A stretch of DNA of 64,000 bases, taken from NCBI RefSeq assembly GCF_009683175.1, contig NZ_WKKW01000002.1, positions 186,001-250,000 of the forward strand. The letters are read 5' to 3'. The DNA is from Bifidobacterium asteroides. GTDB taxonomy: Bacteria > Actinomycetota > Actinomycetes > Actinomycetales > Bifidobacteriaceae. The notes below the pieces were generated by a model. The model did no database searches, was not told where the DNA came from, and worked only from the letters and a program-made list of their open reading frames with translations. The position numbers and the translations under genes are program-made. Each line of letters starts with the position of its first letter. Position 1 is the stretch's first letter. Positions 9,118 through 17,990 of the stretch are shown one piece after another.

Positions 9118-10521
9118 TTACAGATCGGCCGGGGAGCAAATGGTTCCCTTGATGGCCGTCGCAGCAGCCACCTCGGGCGAGGCCAGATGCGTCCTGCCGC
9201 CCTTGCCTTGACGACCCTGGAAGTTGCGGTTGGATGTGGAGATGGAACGCTCTCCCGGCACCAGCTGGTCAGGATTCATTCCCAGGCACATGGAGCAGCC
9301 GGCGTTGCGCCATTCGGCTCCGAAGTCCTCGAAGATGCGGTCCAGCCCCTCCTTTTCGGCCTGAATGCGAACGCGCGAAGAAGCCGGAACCACCAGGACG
9401 CGATGCAGGTTCTTGGCCTTGTGATGCCCCTTCATGATGGCCGCTGCCGCGCGCAGATCCTCGATGCGCCCATTGGTGCAGGAGCCGATGAACACGGTGT
9501 CCACGGCGATGTCGCGGATGGGCATCCCCGGCTTCAGGCCCATATAGTCGATGGCCTCCTGGGCTGCCTGGCGCTTGGCCGGATCGGCGATCTTTTCGGG
9601 CACAGGCACATCAGCAGCTATGGGCAGGCCCTGTCCGGGATTGGTGCCCCAGGTCACGTAGGGGGTCAGCTGGTCGGCATCCAGAATGACCTCCTTGTCG
9701 AAGACCGCATCCGGATCGGTGGGCAAAGTTCGCCAGTAGTCCAGGGCCTGATCCCACATGGCCCCCTTGGGGGCGTGCGGCCGGCCCTCCAGGTAGGCGA
9801 AGGTGGTCTCGTCGGGCGCAATCATCCCGGCCCTGGCCCCTGCCTCGATGGACATGTTGCAGATGGTCATGCGTGCGTCCATGGACATCCGCCGAATGGC
9901 CTCGCCCCGGTACTCCAGAACGTGCCCTTGGCCGCCGCCCGTGCCGATTTTGGCGATGACAGCCAGGATGACGTCCTTGGCGCCTACGCCCGGCTTGAGC
10001 TGCCCGCGGACGGTGATGGCCATGGTCTTGAAAGGCTTCAGGCTCAGAGTCTGAGTGGCCAGGACATGCTCCACCTCGGAGGTGCCGATGCCGAAAGCCA
10101 GGGCCCCGAAGGCCCCGTGGGTCGAGGTATGCGAATCGCCGCAGACGATGGTCATGCCGGGCTGGGTCAGCCCCAGGACGGGTGCAAACGCATGCACGAT
10201 GCCCTGGTCGGCATTCCCCAATGGAAGCAGACGGACGCCGAACTCACGGCAGTTGCGCTCCAGGGTGGAGATCTGCAGGGCCGAAACCTTGTCGGCGATG
10301 GGCCGATCGATGTCGATGGTGGGGGTGTTGTGATCCTCGGTGGCGATGACCTGGTCCACGTGACGGATCTTCCGGCCTGCCAGGCGCAGACCCTCGAAAG
10401 CCTGTGGACTGGTCACCTCGTGCATGAGCTGCAGATCGATGTAGATCAGATCGGGCTCGCCGCCTTGGCCCTTTCTGACCAAATGATCGGTCCAGACCTT
10501 TTCCGCCATTGTGCGTCCCAT
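9118..10521 (-). CDS. leuC: 3-isopropylmalate dehydratase large subunit (LeuC)
   Basis: Aconitase-family catalytic subunit that binds a [4Fe-4S] cluster and partners with LeuD. The 467-residue protein has the three cluster cysteines in the expected places: SCTN (Cys348) and CSMC (Cys409, Cys412). The [19 protein letters not shown] segment is also typical. The frame is open further upstream, but the ATG at 10521 is chosen because AGGAGG precedes it by 5 nt and the protein then begins [13 protein letters not shown], matching family N-termini. It is divergent from an IclR regulator across 136 bp, an arrangement seen for leuCD in other actinobacteria. Confidence 0.96.
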   Translation of the reverse strand: MGRTMAEKVWTDHLVRKGQGGEPDLIYIDLQLMHEVTSPQAFEGLRLAGRKIRHVDQVIATEDHNTPTIDIDRPIADKVSALQISTLERNCREFGVRLLPLGNADQGIVHAFAPVLGLTQPGMTIVCGDSHTSTHGAFGALAFGIGTSEVEHVLATQTLSLKPFKTMAITVRGQLKPGVGAKDVILAVIAKIGTGGGQGHVLEYRGEAIRRMSMDARMTICNMSIEAGARAGMIAPDETTFAYLEGRPHAPKGAMWDQALDYWRTLPTDPDAVFDKEVILDADQLTPYVTWGTNPGQGLPIAADVPVPEKIADPAKRQAAQEAIDYMGLKPGMPIRDIAVDTVFIGSCTNGRIEDLRAAAAIMKGHHKAKNLHRVLVVPASSRVRIQAEKEGLDRIFEDFGAEWRNAGCSMCLGMNPDQLVPGERSISTSNRNFQGRQGKGGRTHLASPEVAAATAIKGTICSPADL

Positions 10522-10657
10522 ATCGCCTCCTGAAAGCCTACGACCGGCCAGGGCACCAATCTCATCGGCACCCCGCCGGCCTCTTACCACCGAGTATGGA
10601 ACTGCCCAACCGTTATGAACTTTTGCATTTCATATACTGAGATGGCATAATTCAACC
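10522..10657. promoter_or_regulatory. Divergent leuC / iclR promoter region
   Basis: The 136 bp between leuC and the IclR gene must hold both promoters. The part near 10615-10655 is much more AT-rich than its surroundings, as expected for promoter DNA. I cannot point to a convincing operator palindrome. Control of leuCD by the neighbouring regulator is inferred from known LtbR/NdgR systems. Confidence 0.5.
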
Positions 10658-11461
10658 ATGGACACACCTTCTATGAACGACGACGACAGATACCCCTCTG
10701 TAAACGATCGGAACATGCATCAGGAGGAGATTCATTCGGGCGTCGGCGTTCTGGACAAGACGGTGCGAATTCTGGACACCCTGGAGACCGGACCCATGAC
10801 CCTGGGCCAGCTGGTCAACGCCACCGGATTGGCTCGACCCACAGCCCACCGGTTGGCCATCGCCTTGGAGCGCCACCGCTTCGTGCTGCGGGACGCGCAT
10901 GGCCGCTTCGTCCTGGGCTCCCGCTTCGCCGAGCTGGCTGCCGCCGCCGGCGAGGATCGACTGCTGACCGCCTCGGGGCCCATCCTGCACACACTGCTCA
11001 ACCGTTCGGGCGAGTCGGCCCAGATTTTCCGCCGTCAGGGCGAAGTCCGTGTCTGCATCGCCGCAGTGGAACGCGCATCGGGCCTGCGCGACTCCATCCC
11101 CGTAGGCGCCCTGCTGTCCATGGAGGCCGGGTCGGCAGCACAGATTCTACTGGCCTGGGAGGAACCTGAGCGCCTCCATCAAGGTCTGCGACACGCCAAG
11201 TTCAACGCAGCGACCCTGGCCACGGTCCGCAAGCGCGGCTGGGCCGAATCCATCAACGAGCGGGAAGAAGGCGTCTGCTCCATCTCGGCCCCCATCCGCA
11301 ACGGATCCGGACAGGTCATGGCCGCCATATCCATCTCCGGGCCGGTCAACCGCATGTCGACCACGCCGGGAAGGCGCTACGCCCCCCTGGTCATGGCCGC
11401 CGGCAAATATCTGACCGAAGCCCTGCTGCGAGCCTCATCTCCCGCCCGTCGTAGGGCCTGA
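10658..11461 (+). CDS. IclR-family transcriptional regulator, LtbR/NdgR-like
   Basis: A 267-residue DNA-binding regulator. After a polar leader of about 27 residues comes GVGVLDKTVRILDTLE, then the winged-helix segment with TGLARPTAHRLAIALERH, and a C-terminal IclR effector domain ending near NRMSTTPGRRYAPLV. This order and the TGLARPTAHRL recognition helix strongly resemble the actinobacterial NdgR/LtbR group, which controls leuCD and other amino-acid genes. The gene is divergent from leuC, as ltbR is in corynebacteria. Start codons at 10658, 10673 and 10715 are all possible; the first was kept, so the real protein may be shorter by up to 19 residues. Confidence 0.88.
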   Translation: MDTPSMNDDDRYPSVNDRNMHQEEIHSGVGVLDKTVRILDTLETGPMTLGQLVNATGLARPTAHRLAIALERHRFVLRDAHGRFVLGSRFAELAAAAGEDRLLTASGPILHTLLNRSGESAQIFRRQGEVRVCIAAVERASGLRDSIPVGALLSMEAGSAAQILLAWEEPERLHQGLRHAKFNAATLATVRKRGWAESINEREEGVCSISAPIRNGSGQVMAAISISGPVNRMSTTPGRRYAPLVMAAGKYLTEALLRASSPARRRA

Positions 11462-11471
11462 GCGGGAATTC

Positions 11472-12941
11472 CTAACCCCTTGGCCCTGATCGCCGCCGGG
11501 AGGAACCCCAGGAGGCGATCAACCCGGCCAGGGCCGTCAGGCCGCCTGCCAAGACCCCGGGCCGACGCAAGAGGTTGACCGCATCTCCGGTGGAGGTGGG
11601 TACATGGCTCATGGCGAAGGTGTAGACCTTGTGGGATCCTGGCCGCCCCACCAATTGCCCGAACTCCAGGAGCTGGGTGCGAGGATGATGGGGATGGCGG
11701 ATGTCGAACTCGAAGAGCCGGGCCGCCCGCTTGCTGGGCACCGGACCGTAGGAACCGAATCCACATGTGGGCGTGGCCCCCAGCGTCAGATCCCCGCTGC
11801 GTCCGACGAAGCCATTGCGATGGTCATGCCCGGCGAAGAGGGCGAAGTAGCCCCGGTTCCGGATCAGCAGGTCATACTCGCCGCTGTCCTCGTCAGGACA
11901 GGAGACGCCTTCGCCCAGGTAGGAGCCCGGGCAGGTGCGCGACTCGTCCAGGATATAGCAACGGGAGTCGAAGCTTCGGTAGCCCTGGACCGCATAGGCT
12001 GTGGTGGCCGGCACCGGCTTGAGCAGATCATAGAACTGGGGGATGGGCATGTGCTGAAAGACTATGGACCGGTTGCCCAGAAGGTCAGGAGCGGCCGCCA
12101 GGAAATCCAGAGCCTGGGCCGAAGGTGAGCCATAGCCGCCTGCTCGGGCATAGTCGCCAGAGTCCAGCAGGACCAGTCCCATGACCACCCCGTTTCCGTC
12201 GCAATCCGCCACAGGCAGGGCGAAGGTACCCGGGGCGCAGACGAAGGCCGTCTGGGAGGGCAGGGCCGACCCGATCAGCGCATGGACCCTATCAGGATGG
12301 GCGACCGTAGCCTCCGGATTCAGACAGCCAGGCACCTCCCGATAGATGGCGTCCATCTGATCGGTGTCCAGGCCGCACTGGAAGTCGTGGTTGCCATATG
12401 TGACGACGAAGGGAATCCCACGTTCAACCAGCGGGCCGGTGATCAGGCCGACGGTTCTGCGGACCAGATCCTCGGTGTGCTTGATGTTCTGCTGACGTAC
12501 ACGCTCGGCATCCCTGCGGTCCGGTTCCCGACGGTCCGCGTCTGCTTGATCCTCCCGGGGCTTGGAGGATCGTTTCAGGGAGGCTCCCCCAAGTCCCAGT
12601 GCGCCGCCCATGCTCAGACCAGCCGAATAGATGCCGTCCAGAGGGGTGCTCCAACGTCTCTTACGGAAGGTGCGCTCGTATGCCGTGTCGTAACCGGCCA
12701 CCTGGTTGCCCGAGAAGACCACCAGATCGGGCTTTGCCGCATCGCAAGCCGCGCCTATCAGCCTGATTGTGTCCGGAGAGACCTTGGGGCCCTCCTGGAC
12801 GTCGGCCAGCTGCAGAAGTCTGAACTTGCCCGAGTAATGGAACTGAAGTCGCCCCAGCCGGGCCGAAACGGACAGCGGTCGATCATGCTCTCCCTCGCCG
12901 CCTTGTGAGGAAACCTGATCCGCGTGGTAATGCTGACTCAT
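11472..12941 (-). CDS. Metallophosphoesterase with atypical metal-ligand motifs and C-terminal membrane anchor
   Basis: A 489-residue calcineurin-like phosphoesterase. Motifs in order are LADVQEGP (Asp47, Gln49), VFSGNQ (Asn79), YGNHD (residues 182-186), QHMP (His297) and GHDH (371-374). The first motif normally reads DxH and the second GD; here they are DxQ and GN, so the metal site differs from the standard dinuclear site. A low-complexity Arg/Asp-rich insert lies at ~125-150. The C-terminus has a hydrophobic helix (about 465-480) followed by an Arg-rich tail, which would anchor it in the membrane. There is no clear N-terminal signal, so topology is uncertain. It is convergent with the IclR gene. 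Confidence 0.82.
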   Translation of the reverse strand: MSQHYHADQVSSQGGEGEHDRPLSVSARLGRLQFHYSGKFRLLQLADVQEGPKVSPDTIRLIGAACDAAKPDLVVFSGNQVAGYDTAYERTFRKRRWSTPLDGIYSAGLSMGGALGLGGASLKRSSKPREDQADADRREPDRRDAERVRQQNIKHTEDLVRRTVGLITGPLVERGIPFVVTYGNHDFQCGLDTDQMDAIYREVPGCLNPEATVAHPDRVHALIGSALPSQTAFVCAPGTFALPVADCDGNGVVMGLVLLDSGDYARAGGYGSPSAQALDFLAAAPDLLGNRSIVFQHMPIPQFYDLLKPVPATTAYAVQGYRSFDSRCYILDESRTCPGSYLGEGVSCPDEDSGEYDLLIRNRGYFALFAGHDHRNGFVGRSGDLTLGATPTCGFGSYGPVPSKRAARLFEFDIRHPHHPRTQLLEFGQLVGRPGSHKVYTFAMSHVPTSTGDAVNLLRRPGVLAGGLTALAGLIASWGSSRRRSGPRG

Positions 12942-13147
12942 ACATCTAGCCTACTTCACCCGTCTTCGCCTCCAGGCCAATCTATGCAGCCCCCTTACGA
13001 ATGGAATCCAGGCCGACACCCGATGTTAGCTTGACCACAGTGGGTACGACGACAGCCAGGACCGGGCCGACAATCTTCAGGGCTGGCCCCGGTCTTGGTA
13101 TATTGGATACGTTGCGGTTCTTAACGAGATAGAGGGAGCGTACCTCC

Positions 13148-14107
13148 ATGGCAGAAGGACAAGAGCTCCTGTTGCGCAAGGATCTTGAGCGGGTCGTTGA
13201 CCGCCTGCACCAGGAACGTACCCATGTGGCCCCCTATCAGGAGGATTACCGTCGACTGCTGGACAACCACGGCAAGATGATTCGCGCCGCCATGGTGGTC
13301 CTCTTTGCCCGGGCCGGAGCACGGACCGGAGGGCAGCTGAACGACACCGTCATCACCGGCGCCGCCGCCATCGAGATGCTTCATCTGGCTACCTTGGTCC
13401 ACGACGACGTTCTGGACAACGCCCCCATCCGCCGCAACAAGCCCACGGTCCACACCATCCGGGGCAACAAGGCAGCCATCTATCTGGGTGATCTGATCCT
13501 TTCGCGCTACATGGAGATCATGGCCTCCATCGCCCCTGACACAGGCTTTATCCGCGAGCAGGCCGGCACGGTCTGCGAGATTGTGGGCGGCGAACTCTAC
13601 CAGGAGTCCGAACGCCACCATACCCACATCACCATTGACGATTACGACCGAGCCATCTCCGGCAAGACCGCAGCCCTCTTCCGACTGGCCTGCCTGACCG
13701 GGATCCGCCTCGATGACCAGCCAACTGACCCGGCCTTGGAGCGGACCGCCAGAGACTTCGGCGGCAATCTGGGCATGGCTTTCCAGATCATCGACGACAT
13801 CAACGATTTTGATCTGGACCGTGACACCGGCAAGCCCAAACTGGAGGACATTCGCGACGGAATATACACTCTGCCGGTTCTGCTGGGATTCCAGGAGGAT
13901 GAGAACTTCAGAGCCCTGGTCCAGCAGGATGATCCCAACCTGGTGGTCGACTACCTCAGAGCACATCCCCAGTTGATGGAAAGCAGCCGTCAAACCGCCA
14001 AAGACTATCTGCGGCGGGCTTCAGACAGCCTGGAGGATTCCCCCATGTCTGAGGGCATACGCAGCTTACTGCAGCGTATTGTGAGCAAACTGACTGCTCA
14101 GGTCTGA
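13148..14107 (+). CDS. Long-chain (all-E) polyprenyl diphosphate synthase
   Basis: Condenses isopentenyl diphosphate with an allylic primer to make a long isoprenoid chain. The 319-residue protein carries the first Asp-rich motif DDVLD (86-90) followed by NAPIRR, and the second motif DDIND (216-220). The residue five before the first motif is Ala, a small residue that in this family permits long products, as in octaprenyl/heptaprenyl synthases. A quinone side chain is the likely destination, which fits the neighbouring NADH:quinone and quinol oxidase genes. Exact chain length cannot be set from sequence. An ATG with AGGGAGCGTACCTCC-type leader at 13148 fits. Confidence 0.9.
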   Translation: MAEGQELLLRKDLERVVDRLHQERTHVAPYQEDYRRLLDNHGKMIRAAMVVLFARAGARTGGQLNDTVITGAAAIEMLHLATLVHDDVLDNAPIRRNKPTVHTIRGNKAAIYLGDLILSRYMEIMASIAPDTGFIREQAGTVCEIVGGELYQESERHHTHITIDDYDRAISGKTAALFRLACLTGIRLDDQPTDPALERTARDFGGNLGMAFQIIDDINDFDLDRDTGKPKLEDIRDGIYTLPVLLGFQEDENFRALVQQDDPNLVVDYLRAHPQLMESSRQTAKDYLRRASDSLEDSPMSEGIRSLLQRIVSKLTAQV

Positions 14108-14277
14108 CCGAATCGGCGCGACGGAACCAAAGCAACATAATCAGAGCGAGCGAGACCAGCCTCGTATTGGCCGCGGGCCGAACATCCGTCATATCTGTCG
14201 CTTCATTCTCTGCATGGCTCTCTTTTCTGAATCTCACCCCCGCCGGCTGCCGCTGACAGCAAACATCCCATGACAGC

Positions 14278-14319
14278 AAATCCCCCGCTCCGAACCATGC
14301 GGTCCGAAGCGGGGGATTT
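14278..14319. terminator. Hairpin terminator between polyprenyl synthase and cydA
   Basis: A perfect 12-bp stem, arms AAATCCCCCGCT (14278-14289) and AGCGGGGGATTT (14308-14319), separated by an 18-nt loop. It lies between two convergent genes and can serve both, since the arm ends are A/T-rich. There is no long U tract, so strength is uncertain. Confidence 0.75.
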
Positions 14320-14356
14320 ACCGAAGGGGAAGGAAGGGTTTGAAATCAGTCGACCA

Positions 14357-15850
14357 TCAGGCCAGGGCCACCCGAGCCGGTGCACCATGCACCTTGGCAG
14401 GCTGCGGCCCATTACCGTCATCCGGCTTGTAGAAGGGTCCTTGGTGCAGGGTCCTCCTGGTGTAGAAGACCATGACTCCGCCCAGAACCAGGAAGAGCAG
14501 GAAGTAGACAATGCAGGTGAAGAGCAGGTTCGGCACCGTGCTGGTGGGCGAAACCCCATCGGCGATGGTCTGGTAACCATAGACCAGCCACGGATAGCGT
14601 CCTAGCTCGGTCACCAGCCAGCCGCTGGTCGTCGCAGCAAATGGAGCAAAGGTGAAGATACCCATGATCCAGAGCTTCCAACGCGTGGTAAAGAGCGTGT
14701 TCTTCTTCTTACGTGTGAACCAGAGCACCAATGCGGATATCAGGGCAAAGGCAAACCCGATCCCGACCATCAGGCGGAAGACCCAGAACAGGGTGGTGAC
14801 TGGCACGTAGTAGTTCATATCCTTGCCGTACTTGGCATCGTACTTCTCGTGCAGCTCCTTGTTCACGGTGTTCATGCCCTTGACGGCGCCTGTTTTCTTG
14901 CCGTAAGCCAGCTGCGACATAGCTCCGGGAATCTCGACGGACCCCTCAATCTTATGGTCCTTCTCATTGATCAGAGCCACGGCATTCCAAGGGGCGGGAT
15001 CACCGGTATCCTCGTAGATGGCCTCGGTGGCAGCCAGTTTCATAGGCTGATCGGTCACAATGAACTTGCCTTGCAAATCACCGTAGGTGATCACGCAGAT
15101 GGAACCGATGAGCCCGAGCAGGGCGGCCAGACGGATGGACTTGGTGAACAGGTTGACCTTGGCCTGCTTCTCGGAGTCGGCCTCGACAGCAGCCACGGCC
15201 TGATCCTTGTTCCCCATGTGCATTCTCAGCAGGCTGAAGGCGCTGCAGCCCATGACCACGAAGGCCCCTGTGCAGACGGCGGCGAAGAAGACGTGGGGGA
15301 ACTCGATCCACAGCTGAGGATTTGCCATAACGTCGCCAAAGCTGCGCAGTCGCACATGACCAGTGGCCTGGTTGATCTCGAAGCCAACCGGGTGCTGCAT
15401 GAAGCTGTTGGCAGCCAGAATCCAGATGGCCGACATGGAGGAACCCAGGAAGGTCAGCCAGATGAAGATCACATGCACGGCCGGCTTGAACCTATTCCAG
15501 GTGAACATCCACACGCCGATGAAAGTGGACTCCAGGAAGAATGCCAGCAGGGCTTCGATGGCCAGGGGGGCGCCGAAGATGTCACCCATGAATCTGGAGT
15601 AGTTGGACCAGTTCATGCCGAACTGGAACTCCTGGATGATGCCCGTGACCACGCCTACCGCAAAGGAGAGCAGGAAGATCTTGGACCAGAACATGGTCAT
15701 CTTCTTGTAGACATCCTTCTTGGTCACCACATAGGTGGTCTCCATGATGGCGACCGCCAGGGCCAGACCGATGGTCATAGGGACATAGAAGAAGTGGAAT
15801 ATCGTCGTCATGGCGAACTGGAATCTAGACAATCCCAATACAGTGAACAT
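14357..15850 (-). CDS. cydA: Cytochrome bd ubiquinol/menaquinol oxidase subunit I (CydA)
   Basis: Heme-bearing quinol oxidase subunit that reduces oxygen to water in the membrane. The 497-residue protein has His19 (TTIFHFFYVPMT), the axial heme ligand position of CydA, and the GRYPWLVYGYQTIADGVSPT signature near the C-terminus. The FRLMVGIGF segment holds the axial Met. The periplasmic Q-loop region includes QPMKLAATEAIYEDTGDPAPW. ATG at 15850 follows GGGAGG at 4 nt. In this locus cydA comes last, 261 bp behind cydC, instead of directly before cydB, so it may have its own promoter. Confidence 0.96.
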   Translation of the reverse strand: MFTVLGLSRFQFAMTTIFHFFYVPMTIGLALAVAIMETTYVVTKKDVYKKMTMFWSKIFLLSFAVGVVTGIIQEFQFGMNWSNYSRFMGDIFGAPLAIEALLAFFLESTFIGVWMFTWNRFKPAVHVIFIWLTFLGSSMSAIWILAANSFMQHPVGFEINQATGHVRLRSFGDVMANPQLWIEFPHVFFAAVCTGAFVVMGCSAFSLLRMHMGNKDQAVAAVEADSEKQAKVNLFTKSIRLAALLGLIGSICVITYGDLQGKFIVTDQPMKLAATEAIYEDTGDPAPWNAVALINEKDHKIEGSVEIPGAMSQLAYGKKTGAVKGMNTVNKELHEKYDAKYGKDMNYYVPVTTLFWVFRLMVGIGFAFALISALVLWFTRKKKNTLFTTRWKLWIMGIFTFAPFAATTSGWLVTELGRYPWLVYGYQTIADGVSPTSTVPNLLFTCIVYFLLFLVLGGVMVFYTRRTLHQGPFYKPDDGNGPQPAKVHGAPARVALA

Positions 15851-16111
15851 CGTTCCTCCCAATCTCTGCAGGGTTCGTCGGGCGCGGGTACACGGGTCGA
15901 ATCCGGACGGATTCAGATATGACCAGGCTTATGCCTACGAGAACCTCTCAGCTCTCCCCGACTTCGCGACCTGGTCGCTTCCGCGGGCTCCGGTTTCCAT
16001 GTCGTCCTGTCCATGAACCGACGGCGCACGGTGACCCGCCGGGAAGCCATCCGCAAAGATCGGCAACCCGGCAACCGTGCAAAATTCATTGCTCGGGAAA
16101 CAGCCTGATGG
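15851..16111. other. Gap between cydC and cydA with no convincing gene
   Basis: 261 bp. The only open frame here (minus, about 15913-16134) is Arg-rich, overlaps the cydC end and has no recognisable feature. A separate cydA promoter is possible, but I see no clear -35/-10 pair. Confidence 0.4.
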
Positions 16112-17971
16112 TCATTCAACAGGGTTCCGTCCATCTGAATCTGACTGCTTCTTTAAGTATATCCCTTGACCGGTACCATTGTCCACGTCCGAGACGTCCA
16201 TGCGATAAAGCTCACGGAAACGGGCGTTCTCATGGTACAAATCAGCAGGCCGACCCTGCATGGCTATATGACCATCCTGCATGAATATAACCTGATCGGC
16301 CTCCTCCAGCCCCTGAAGGTGGTGGGTCACCCAAAGAAGGGTGCGATCCTGGCTGACCTTGAAGATCATGGCCATGAGCCGCCGCTCGGTTATAGGATCC
16401 AGACCGATGGTGGGCTCGTCCAGAAGGATGATCGGGGTGTGCTTGAGCACGATCCTGGCCAAGGCCAGACGCTGGCGCTGACCGCCTGAAAGTCGGCCGC
16501 CGGCCTCATCCACCGGCGTGTCGATTCCCTGGGGCATGTCATCCACGACCTGATCCAGCTGTACAGCCTTCAAGGCCTGGCGAACCTGATCATCATCGGC
16601 CTGTGGAGCGCCCAGACGCACGTTGGAGGCGATGGTGGTGTTGAAGAGGAAGGCCTGCTGGTTCAGGTAGCCAAAGAGCTCAGGACGCTGATCCTGCAAG
16701 GCATCGACCGGTATTCCGTTGATCAGGATGCGGCCGCTGGTTGGGCGCAGGTCTCCCAGGAGCAGCTGAAGGACCGTCGTCTTGCCCTCGCCGCTGGGAC
16801 CGAGCAGAGCCACCCGTTGCCCACCCTCGATTCTCAGGCTGAAGTCGTCCAGCAGCAGGGGGTCATCAGGACCATAGGAGAAGCTGACATGGTCGAAGAC
16901 GATTGACTTGATCGGCCCCTCCAGCCTGGTCTGGGCACTCGGCTCAACCCGCCGGGACTCGACGCGCTCGGTCAGATCATTCAGGTGGTCCAGGGAGTCT
17001 GTGTATAGGGGAACCTCAGCCACAGCCTGGGAGACCACAATGAAGCAGTCGACCAGCGGGAACACCGCCAGGACCACGGCTGCCGCAAAGTCCGCAATGG
17101 AGGTGGAGCTGGTCATGCGCAGATCCGCTCCAACGATCAGAGCCACCACCATGAGGGCGAAAATCATCTGGATGCCACAGTTGCGCCAGCGTTCAAACCG
17201 CTTCTGCTCTCTGCGGCCGGTGGCGATGTCGTTGAAGTCGCCGGACGCCGTATCCACGAAGCGCCGCCGACGGCGGGTAATCACCCAATCCCCCAGGCCC
17301 ATGTAGCTCTCGGTCACTGCAGTGTACTGGTCCTGCCGCCGTGCCTTCTCCCTGTCGTAACGTCCGTCTGAATAAGCCAGCGACACCAGCGGGACCAAAA
17401 TCAGAATCAAAGCGAAAAGCAGGAAGAGCAGGAGCGAGGTCAGCCAGGAGAAGACGCCTACGGCGATGGTGACCACCACCCACATCATGTAGGCCACGAC
17501 CGTAGGGAAAATGGTGCGCAGGTAGAAGTTCTCCAGATGGTCCAGGTCGTCCGAGAGCATGCCCAGGACCGTGCCTGTGCGCTCATGCTCGTTCAGGAAA
17601 GCCGCGTCCTGCGAGAGGGTGCGGTAGAGCTGAACCCGCAGCTTGGAAACCACTCGGAGCACCCAGTCATGGCTCTTGATGCGCTCCATGTACTTGAATG
17701 TGGGTCGTCCGATGCCGAAGGCCCTGGTCAGGACCACCGGCACGTATACGGCGAAGATGTTGAAGGGATGACGGGCCGACCTGCTGATCAGGAATCCCGA
17801 TGTGAACATCAGTCCGGCCGCGCACACGAAGGTAACGGTTCCCAGGAAGAAGATCAGGGCAAGCAGCCCCTTGTTCTCACGCAGGTAGGGCCAGAACCAA
17901 TGGTCCCGGTGCCAGATATGCATGTAGCCTGACAGCCCACGGCCGCGGCGGGAGGTCTTCGACGATCCCAT
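16112..17971 (-). CDS. cydC: ABC exporter subunit CydC (cytochrome bd assembly)
   Basis: Half of the CydDC heterodimeric ABC exporter needed to assemble cytochrome bd; known members export cysteine and glutathione. The 619-residue product has an N-terminal six-helix domain (about residues 25-320) and a nucleotide-binding domain with Walker A GPSGEGKTT, signature LSGGQRQRLALAR and Walker B IILLDEPT, then the H-loop in VTHHLQG. The frame opens at 18034, but the ATG at 17971 has GGAAGAGG before it, and is used here. It overlaps the cydD end by 20-nt-scale proximity only, so the two are co-translated. Assignment as CydC and not CydD rests on order and its canonical NBD. Confidence 0.88.
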   Translation of the reverse strand: MGSSKTSRRGRGLSGYMHIWHRDHWFWPYLRENKGLLALIFFLGTVTFVCAAGLMFTSGFLISRSARHPFNIFAVYVPVVLTRAFGIGRPTFKYMERIKSHDWVLRVVSKLRVQLYRTLSQDAAFLNEHERTGTVLGMLSDDLDHLENFYLRTIFPTVVAYMMWVVVTIAVGVFSWLTSLLLFLLFALILILVPLVSLAYSDGRYDREKARRQDQYTAVTESYMGLGDWVITRRRRRFVDTASGDFNDIATGRREQKRFERWRNCGIQMIFALMVVALIVGADLRMTSSTSIADFAAAVVLAVFPLVDCFIVVSQAVAEVPLYTDSLDHLNDLTERVESRRVEPSAQTRLEGPIKSIVFDHVSFSYGPDDPLLLDDFSLRIEGGQRVALLGPSGEGKTTVLQLLLGDLRPTSGRILINGIPVDALQDQRPELFGYLNQQAFLFNTTIASNVRLGAPQADDDQVRQALKAVQLDQVVDDMPQGIDTPVDEAGGRLSGGQRQRLALARIVLKHTPIILLDEPTIGLDPITERRLMAMIFKVSQDRTLLWVTHHLQGLEEADQVIFMQDGHIAMQGRPADLYHENARFRELYRMDVSDVDNGTGQGIYLKKQSDSDGRNPVE

Positions 17972-17990
17972 GCCACCTCTTCCGGCGGTT

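Noticed and set aside
15913-16134. A 73-residue Arg-rich frame in the cydC-cydA gap
   Set aside because: It overlaps the cydC 3' end, lacks a ribosome site, and shows no domain or conserved pattern.
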